Assembly: GCA_910583815.1 (NCBI GenBank) | Contig: CAJTZB010000079.1 | Location: 1-10,902 of the forward strand | DNA from: an uncultured Lachnospiraceae bacterium | GTDB taxonomy: Bacteria > Bacillota > Clostridia > Lachnospirales > Lachnospiraceae | DNA: 10,902 nt | Direction: 5' to 3' | In this document: one piece after another, positions 5,958-10,902 of the stretch | Layout of the letters: each line of letters begins with the position of its first letter | How positions within the stretch are numbered: the stretch's first letter is position 1 | The notes under the pieces: model-generated | Databases searched by the model: none | The model's input: only the letters and a program-made list of their open reading frames with translations | What the model was told of the DNA's origin: nothing | Position numbers and translations under genes: made by a program

Positions 5958-7026
5958 AGCAAATAAAATAAACAGACAGGATGGCAGGAAGCTGCAGGAA
6001 ACAAAACATTATGGCTCGCTTGACGGTCTTCGTTCTTTTGCTGCTTTTGGCATTCTTATGATGCATGTGCGGGCGCTTGGTGGTTATGATATTTCAGGAG
6101 CAGTGTACCAAAAGGTGATTCCGTCCTTTACGTATCTGGTATTTCTGTTTATGATGGTTTCTGCTTTTTCTATGTGCTGTGGTTATTATGAGAAAATACA
6201 GGACAATCAGATTTCCGTCAATGAGTTTTATGGAAGGCGGTATGGAAGAATCTGGCCGTTTTTTGCGATAATGGTGCTGCTGGAATTATTGCTGGATTTC
6301 CGTCCGGCTACGTTAGCAGAGGCATTTGCAGATTTGACGATGGTATTTTCGCTGCTTCCTAATGGAGAACTGTCAGTGATAGGCGTTGGTTGGACAATAG
6401 GAATTATTTTCTTGTTTTATATGCTGTTTCCGTTTTTTTGTTTTTTGCTCAAAAATAGAAAGAGAGCATGGTTTGTATTTGTTGTTGCTGCAGCTTATCA
6501 GATTCTCTGTGTGCTCTATTTTATGGACGGCTCTCATGTTGTAGAGAGCTTCAGAAGCAGGACAAACTTCCTGTACTGTGCTGTTTATTTTGTGACAGGA
6601 GGCTTGCTGTATTTATACCGTAAGGAGATCTGCAGCCTGGCGGCGAAAGTTCGTTGGCTGTTGCTTGCAGTGTGTATTGCTGCAACGGCAGCATATTTTT
6701 TCTTTTCGCTGCCGGAAGCATATCAGGGACTTTGGTATGTAGTACTGTTTGCGCTGTGGCTGATGTACGCTGTCGGCACAGATGGCAAAGTGCTGAACAA
6801 TCATATGACAAAGTTTATCAGCGGCATCAGTATGGAAATTTACCTGTGCCATTTTGGGATTTTCCATGTACTGAAACGCCTGCACCTTACGCAGCTGTTT
6901 GGAAAAGGTGTGCTTTCCTATCTTGCAACAGTGCTTGCTGTATTTGCAGGTTCTGCCGTGTTTGCGTTTTGTGCAAAGTGGGGAATAGAAAGGATAAAAA
7001 AGAATAAAAAGAGGGGGACAAACTAA
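5941..7026 (+). CDS. Membrane acyltransferase family 3 (OafA/YrhL-like) protein
   Basis: This 361-aa polytopic membrane protein has about ten hydrophobic segments. The N-terminal signature LDGLRSFAAFGILMMHV (27-43) contains the family's conserved Arg-His pair (R31, H42). It is followed by FLFMMVSAFSM (69-79) and FYGRRYGRIWPFF (96-108), the usual FxxRRxxRIxP motif. Acyltransferase-3 proteins move acetyl or other acyl groups across the membrane onto sugars, polysaccharides or peptides at the cell surface. No extracellular SGNH domain is fused here, and the acceptor is unknown. The ATG overlaps the PLP gene by 17 nt and has AGAGGA a few nucleotides upstream inside that gene. Its stop shares one base with the GH13 start (TAATG). 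Both overlaps argue for a single transcript and translational coupling. Confidence 0.87.
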   Translation: MGKTYKANKINRQDGRKLQETKHYGSLDGLRSFAAFGILMMHVRALGGYDISGAVYQKVIPSFTYLVFLFMMVSAFSMCCGYYEKIQDNQISVNEFYGRRYGRIWPFFAIMVLLELLLDFRPATLAEAFADLTMVFSLLPNGELSVIGVGWTIGIIFLFYMLFPFFCFLLKNRKRAWFVFVVAAAYQILCVLYFMDGSHVVESFRSRTNFLYCAVYFVTGGLLYLYRKEICSLAAKVRWLLLAVCIAATAAYFFFSLPEAYQGLWYVVLFALWLMYAVGTDGKVLNNHMTKFISGISMEIYLCHFGIFHVLKRLHLTQLFGKGVLSYLATVLAVFAGSAVFAFCAKWGIERIKKNKKRGTN

Positions 7027-8336
7027 TGTGGGCATACGAAAGCGTGTTTTACCAGATATATCCGCTTGGTTTCTGCGGCGCGCCGTTTGCAAATGATGGG
7101 CAGCTTGTTTCAAGAATAAAAAAAGTAGAGGACTGGATTCCTCATATGACAAAGCTTGGCATCTCTGCCATCTATTTTTCTCCATTGTTTGAATCGGATA
7201 CGCATGGCTATAATACAAGGGATTACCGTAAAGTGGATGTGCGTCTTGGCACAAATGAAGATTTTGCAGAGGTATGCCGAAAGCTTCACGAAGCAGGAAT
7301 CCGTATTGTGTTAGATGGTGTATTCAATCATGTCGGACGTGGCTTTTTTGCATTTCAGGATGTGCTTGCAAACCGCGAAAATTCGCATTACAGAGACTGG
7401 TTTTATATTAATTTTGGCGGCAATTCTCCATATAATGATGGGCTTTGGTATGAAGGCTGGGAAGGCAATTATGATTTAGTCAAGTTAAACCTTGGAAACG
7501 AAGAGGTTGTAGTGTATCTGCTGGAAAGTGTGCGGTTCTGGGTGGAAAAGTTTGGAATTGATGGCCTGCGGCTGGATGTTGCTTACTGTTTAAGTCAGGC
7601 ATTTGTAAGGCGGCTTCGCCAGTTCTGCGATTCTTTAAAAGAAGACTTTTTCTTAGTCGGAGAAATGTTGCATGGAGACTACAAAGTGCTTTGCAATGAG
7701 CAGGAAATGCTGCATTCTGTGACAAATTACGAATGTTATAAGGGGCTGTATTCCAGCTTTAACAGCAATAATTTATTTGAAATTGTGCATTCGCTGCTGA
7801 GGCAGTTTGGGCAGGAGTCTTGGACGTTATATAGGGGGAAGCATTTGCTTGCTTTTGTTGATAACCATGATGTGACAAGGGTAGCGAGCATATTAAGCAA
7901 TGAAAAGCACCTTCCGCTGATTTATGCACTTGCATTTGGGATGCCGGGAATTCCGTGTGTGTACTATGGAAGCGAATGGGGCGCGAAGGGAAATAAGAAC
8001 CATGATGATACTGAACTTCGGCCATATTTTGGGCAGCCGGAGTGGAACACGCTGACCGAATGGATTGCAAAACTTACAGAGATAAAAAAGCAGAGCAAGG
8101 CATTAAATTACGGAGGATTTCGTTCGCTTTGCCTGACCAACCGCCAATGTGTGTTTGAGAGGAGTGCGGACGGCGAAAGGATGCTGGTTGCCATTAATGC
8201 AGATGACAAACCGTTTTTTGCTTCTTTTGATGCAGGCTGTGCCGAAGCAGAAGAACTGCTGTCCGGTGAGACGCATGCTTTTTCCGGTGGAAGGGAGCTT
8301 CCTGCCTACAGTGCGATGTTTTGGAGATGCCATTAA
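7026..8336 (+). CDS. GH13 alpha-amylase family glycoside hydrolase (cytoplasmic, maltodextrinase-like)
   Basis: This 436-aa retaining glycosidase cleaves alpha-1,4 (or alpha-1,6) glucan bonds. All four GH13 core regions are intact: DGVFNH (97-102), GLRLDVAYC (180-188) with nucleophile D184, GEMLHGD (212-218) with acid/base E213, and FVDNHD (277-282) with H281 and transition-state D282. The protein starts directly at the barrel (MWAYESVFYQIYPLGF) with no signal peptide. It also lacks the N-terminal beta domain of neopullulanase and cyclomaltodextrinase enzymes. It should therefore act on imported or stored maltooligosaccharides in the cytoplasm. Residues from about 350 form the usual C-terminal beta domain. 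The start ATG overlaps the acyltransferase stop (TAATG) behind a GAGGGGG ribosome site. It is the last gene of the run. I see no strong terminator before the next promoter at 8424, so some read-through into the ATPase leader is possible. Confidence 0.92.
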   Translation: MWAYESVFYQIYPLGFCGAPFANDGQLVSRIKKVEDWIPHMTKLGISAIYFSPLFESDTHGYNTRDYRKVDVRLGTNEDFAEVCRKLHEAGIRIVLDGVFNHVGRGFFAFQDVLANRENSHYRDWFYINFGGNSPYNDGLWYEGWEGNYDLVKLNLGNEEVVVYLLESVRFWVEKFGIDGLRLDVAYCLSQAFVRRLRQFCDSLKEDFFLVGEMLHGDYKVLCNEQEMLHSVTNYECYKGLYSSFNSNNLFEIVHSLLRQFGQESWTLYRGKHLLAFVDNHDVTRVASILSNEKHLPLIYALAFGMPGIPCVYYGSEWGAKGNKNHDDTELRPYFGQPEWNTLTEWIAKLTEIKKQSKALNYGGFRSLCLTNRQCVFERSADGERMLVAINADDKPFFASFDAGCAEAEELLSGETHAFSGGRELPAYSAMFWRCH

Positions 8337-8423
8337 AGTGTATGCGGCACAAACAATAAGTAAAAATCTCTGCAGGTGGTAAGGAACCGGGTGCTGAAAG
8401 TTCTCCAAGAACAAATTTGTGTC

Positions 8424-8452
8424 TTGACAATCTGGTTCAAGTCTTATATGAT
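8424..8452 (+). promoter_or_regulatory. SigA-type promoter of the riboswitch-ATPase unit
   Basis: A perfect -35 TTGACA (8424-8429) is separated by 17 bp from the -10 TATGAT (8447-8452). The predicted start is near A8459, which coincides with the first paired base of the riboswitch P1 helix. The 87 bp between the GH13 stop and this promoter hold only a short GTTCT/AGAAC hairpin (8400-8412) without a T-run. Confidence 0.88.
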
Positions 8453-8458
8453 GGAAAC

Positions 8459-8633
8459 ATAAGGGAGTAATCGACGCAACTACAAGACAAATCTCTATAA
8501 ACTGGAATTTGCCTTGGCGGAATAAAGTCAACAAACATGGAAGCAATTCCTGGCTTTATGAAACAGCGGCGTGTATTTTACACATTGCTATGACGATGAG
8601 ACTTATCTGTGGCAACACAGATAAGTCTTTTTT
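8459..8633 (+). promoter_or_regulatory. yybP-ykoY type (Mn2+) riboswitch with expression platform
   Basis: The leader begins AUAAGGGAGUA (8459-8469) and ends CUAUGACGAUGAGACUU (8588-8604). These match the two conserved internal-loop halves of the manganese-sensing yybP-ykoY class as I remember its consensus. P1 would be AUAAG (8459-8463) with CUUAU (8602-8606). An internal GTGTA/TACAC hairpin (8571-8575/8579-8583) lies just before the 3' conserved part. CUUAU is also the 5' arm of the terminator that follows, so metal binding that stabilises P1 should block termination: an ON switch. The class is known ahead of Mn2+ exporters, including P-type ATPases, as here. Identity is by eye and was not tested with a covariance model. 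Confidence 0.82.
8599..8633 (+). terminator. Intrinsic terminator of the riboswitch expression platform
   Basis: A perfect 12-bp stem pairs 8600-8611 with 8616-8627 around a GCAA loop, followed by six T (8628-8633). Its 5' arm includes the P1 strand CTTAT (8602-8606), making P1 and terminator mutually exclusive. Confidence 0.93.
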
Positions 8634-8668
8634 GTTTTCTTAAGAAACTTTGTTTTCTTAAGAAACTT
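8633..8668 (+). repeat. 18-bp perfect tandem duplication containing palindromes
   Basis: The unit TGTTTTCTTAAGAAACTT occurs twice with no gap (8633-8650, 8651-8668). Each copy holds a perfect 12-bp palindrome, TTTCTTAAGAAA (8636-8647, 8654-8665). A diverged third hairpin, TTGCTTT/AAAGCAA (8668-8674/8678-8684), follows at once. It lies between the riboswitch terminator and the ATPase gene, within the transcribed leader. Function unknown. Confidence 0.85.
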
Positions 8669-8693
8669 TGCTTTCGTAAAGCAATCTGTGCTA

Positions 8694-8724
8694 TTCCGTA
8701 GTATTTGCGGCAATACTAAAGGAA
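8694..8724 (+). repeat. Hairpin in the ATPase leader downstream of the terminator
   Basis: TAGTATT (8699-8705) pairs with AATACTA (8712-8718) around a TGCGGC loop, and the stem extends outward with TTCC (8694-8697) and GGAA (8721-8724). The rest of the leader to 8803 is A-rich and shows nothing else that I recognise. Confidence 0.55.
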
Positions 8725-8803
8725 AAACCCCGAAAAAATTTTACAGGAAACAGAAAAGTTCTTAGGATTGAAAACGCCCACGGCGGCAGAATGAGAGGTT
8801 AAG

Positions 8804-10902
8804 ATGAAAGAGTACTATCTGCAAGAAAGTGAAGCGGTAAAAAAAGAGTTTGGTGTAACAGAAAGCGGACTGTCAAATACCGAAGCAGAGCAGAGACTTA
8901 CTGCTTATGGAAAGAACCGCTTGGAAGAAGCAAAACAAGACAGTATGCTGAAGCGTTTTTTAAAGCAGCTGGCAGACCCAATGATTTTGATTCTGATTGC
9001 GGCGGCGCTCGTGTCAGGGATTACGGCAGTTTATTCCGGAGAATCGTTTGCGGATGTTATAATTATATTGACGGTTGTCTTAATCAATGCAGTTCTTGGC
9101 ATGGTGCAGGAAAACAAAGCAGAAAAAGCAATCGCAGCACTGCAGGAGATTGCGGCAGCGACCTCAAAGGTAATGCGTGGCGGGCAGCTCCGCATTGTAC
9201 GGAGTGAAGAGCTTGTGCCAGGAGATGTAATTGTGCTGGAAGCCGGCGATGCAGTGCCTGCAGACGCAAGACTGACAGAATGTGCAAGCTTAAAGATTGA
9301 GGAAGCAGCACTGACCGGAGAATCCGTGCCGGTGACAAAGACAGCAGATGTCCTTGTCAGTGAATCCGGCAAAGTGGCGCTTGGCGACCGGAAAAATATG
9401 GTCTATATGGGAAGCACAGTGGTATATGGGCGTGGCACTGCAGTGATTACTGCTACCGGAATGCAGACTGAAATGGGAAAAATTGCAGATGCACTTGCCC
9501 TTTCGAGAGATTCAGCAACGCCTCTTCAAAAACGCCTGAACCAGCTTAGCAAAGTGTTAAGCGTACTGGTACTTGTTATCTGTGTGGTTATTTTTGCCGT
9601 TGACATCTTCCGCATTTACCCTGATATTACAGGACAGGGACTGTTAGATACCTTTTTGGTAGCGGTCAGTCTGGCGGTTGCGGCGATTCCGGAAGGTCTT
9701 TCTGCCGTCGTGACAATTGTGCTTTCCATTGGTGTTACGAATATGTCCAAACGGAATGCGGTCATCCGAAAACTGACGGCGGTAGAGACGCTTGGCTGCG
9801 CTCAGATTATCTGTTCTGACAAGACAGGGACGTTAACGCAGAATAAAATGACGGTAGTAGAACACAAGGGTACAGATAAGGAACTGCTTGCAAAAGCAAT
9901 GGCGCTTTGTTCGGATGCAAGGCTGAATGAAGCGAGAGAAGCAGTTGGAGAACCAACGGAGTGTGCGCTCGTCAACTTTGCTTATCAATGTGGATTCCCA
10001 AAGGATGCGCTGGAGCAGGAGATGCCAAGAATCGGAGAAGCGCCATTTGACTCAATGCGTAAAATGATGTCAACGGTCCATAAAAAGAAAGAAGGCAGTT
10101 TTGTCCAGTATACGAAGGGTGCGCCGGATGAGGTGTTAAAGCGCTGCACGAAGATTTTTCACAACGGAAGCATACAGGAATTGACCAAAGAACACAGGGA
10201 AAGAATCCTTTCAGAAAATAAGGAGATGGCGGACCAGGCGCTCCGTGTATTGGCAGCGGCGTACAGAGACTGGGAGGCAGAGCCGGAAATTTATGAAGCC
10301 GAAGCTTTGGAGCAGGAGCTCTGTTTTATCGGGTTGACTGGTATGATTGACCCTGTCCGTCCGGAAGTCAAAGAGGCAATTGAAGAATGCAGGCAGGCAG
10401 GAATCCGTGCAATTATGATTACAGGCGACCATAAGGATACTGCTGTGGCAATTGCAAAAGAGCTTGGGCTTTTGAAGGATGAAACTGCAGCTATTACGGG
10501 AATGGAGCTGGATGAGATAGGGGAAGAAGAATTTAAGGAACGCGTCAGAGAGTTTTCTGTTTATGCAAGGGTGCAGCCGGAACATAAGGTCCGTATTGTC
10601 AATGCATGGCGTAACCTTGGCATGATTACCGCAATGACAGGTGACGGTGTCAACGACGCCCCTTCAATTAAAAACGCAGACATTGGTGTTGGCATGGGCA
10701 TTACAGGAACGGATGTAACAAAGAACGTGGCAGACATGGTGCTTGCAGACGATAACTTTGCAACAATTGTCTCGGCAGTAGGAGAAGGACGCAGAATTTA
10801 TGACAATATCAGAAAGTCCATTCAGTTTCTGTTAGCTTCCAACCTTTCAGAAGTGCTTGCGATTTTCTTTGCGACACTGCTCGGCTTTACTATATTAAAG
10901 CC
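8804..10902 (+). CDS. P2-type cation-transporting ATPase (Ca2+/Mn2+ pump family), cut by the right edge
   Basis: The first 699 residues of a pump usually about 870-880 aa long are visible; the frame is open to the window end. It begins MKEYYLQESEAVKKEFGV, the N-terminal cation-ATPase domain. The first membrane pair follows, then the actuator motif LTGES (170-174), M4 with P296-E-G-L, phosphorylation motif D339-KTGT, the nucleotide-binding KGAPD, MITGD (to D542) and the hinge TGDGVNDAP (D614, D618). M5 near the edge has N680-LS-E683, matching the SERCA-type N/E cation ligands. PEGL in M4 excludes CPx heavy-metal ATPases. Proteins of this type export Ca2+ or Mn2+. The yybP-ykoY riboswitch upstream favours Mn2+ efflux, like Lactococcus YoaB or pneumococcal MgtA. 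The ATG follows GAGG (8795-8798) by 5 nt. Confidence 0.95.
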   Translation, partial: MKEYYLQESEAVKKEFGVTESGLSNTEAEQRLTAYGKNRLEEAKQDSMLKRFLKQLADPMILILIAAALVSGITAVYSGESFADVIIILTVVLINAVLGMVQENKAEKAIAALQEIAAATSKVMRGGQLRIVRSEELVPGDVIVLEAGDAVPADARLTECASLKIEEAALTGESVPVTKTADVLVSESGKVALGDRKNMVYMGSTVVYGRGTAVITATGMQTEMGKIADALALSRDSATPLQKRLNQLSKVLSVLVLVICVVIFAVDIFRIYPDITGQGLLDTFLVAVSLAVAAIPEGLSAVVTIVLSIGVTNMSKRNAVIRKLTAVETLGCAQIICSDKTGTLTQNKMTVVEHKGTDKELLAKAMALCSDARLNEAREAVGEPTECALVNFAYQCGFPKDALEQEMPRIGEAPFDSMRKMMSTVHKKKEGSFVQYTKGAPDEVLKRCTKIFHNGSIQELTKEHRERILSENKEMADQALRVLAAAYRDWEAEPEIYEAEALEQELCFIGLTGMIDPVRPEVKEAIEECRQAGIRAIMITGDHKDTAVAIAKELGLLKDETAAITGMELDEIGEEEFKERVREFSVYARVQPEHKVRIVNAWRNLGMITAMTGDGVNDAPSIKNADIGVGMGITGTDVTKNVADMVLADDNFATIVSAVGEGRRIYDNIRKSIQFLLASNLSEVLAIFFATLLGFTILK

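Noticed and set aside
8337..8423. Terminator for the scf-GH13 operon
   Set aside because: Only a 5-bp GTTCT/AGAAC hairpin with a 3-nt loop and no T-tract is present, which is too weak to call.
8103..8546. Minus-strand open frame of 147 codons across the GH13 end and the riboswitch
   Set aside because: It is a shadow of the GH13 gene and runs through the leader RNA. It has no recognisable domain and no clear ribosome site.
8459..8633. NiCo (czcD) riboswitch instead of yybP-ykoY
   Set aside because: That class also precedes cation exporters, but the GGGAGUA and GACGAUGAGAC blocks and the P1/terminator overlap fit yybP-ykoY, and I did not see the four-way-junction motifs of NiCo.
8633..8668. 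CRISPR array
   Set aside because: There are only two adjacent 18-bp units with no spacers and no cas genes nearby, so this is a tandem duplication.
9031..9372. Minus-strand open frames inside the ATPase gene
   Set aside because: They are Ser/Ala-rich low-complexity translations antisense to conserved P-type ATPase motifs, so they are shadows.

Overview
The window looks like a chromosomal segment from a Gram-positive anaerobic Clostridia, most likely a Lachnospiraceae-type gut bacterium. The basis is strong GGAGG-type ribosome binding sites, SigA-like promoters, moderate GC content, and above all a SCIFF ranthipeptide precursor with its radical SAM maturase, a pair that is nearly a signature of Clostridia. 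No phage, IS transposase, CRISPR array, rRNA or tRNA was seen.

Left block (1-2460): a divergent efflux module. A MerR-family regulator with a GyrI-like ligand domain (minus strand) faces a MATE drug/toxin exporter (plus strand). Between them is a textbook MerR-type promoter: a 19-bp spacer occupied by an inverted repeat. The regulator is broken by +1 at a run of eight A residues inside its HTH region, so it is a pseudogene, a phase-variable or slippage-dependent gene, or carries a sequencing error. A hairpin terminator separates the exporter from a convergent small XRE-type HTH gene.

Middle block (2456-8336): a small XRE regulator is divergent from an apparent five-gene operon. The operon holds a 50-aa SCIFF precursor (scfA), the SPASM radical SAM maturase (scfB), a fold-type-I PLP enzyme of the Orn/Lys/Arg decarboxylase (YaaO-like) family, a membrane acyltransferase-3 protein and a cytoplasmic GH13 alpha-glucan hydrolase. 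The last four are separated by 11 nt or overlap. The scfA-scfB gap is different: 139 nt filled by a very long imperfect hairpin that may set precursor:maturase stoichiometry or be a MITE-like insertion. The scfA promoter is excellent (TTGATT-17-TATAAT with extended -10), and TGTCGA repeats lie in the divergent intergenic region.

Right block (8337-10902): a separate metal-homeostasis unit. A strong promoter (TTGACA-17-TATGAT) starts a leader of about 345 nt that I read as a yybP-ykoY (Mn2+) riboswitch. Its P1 helix and a perfect 12-bp terminator compete for the same strand. Downstream is a P2-type (Ca2+/Mn2+) transport ATPase that runs off the right edge. Between the terminator and the ATPase lies an unexplained cluster of palindromes with an 18-bp tandem duplication.

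Functional reading: exporter control on the left, a conserved ranthipeptide pathway with unusual metabolic neighbours in the centre, and Mn2+-controlled cation efflux on the right.
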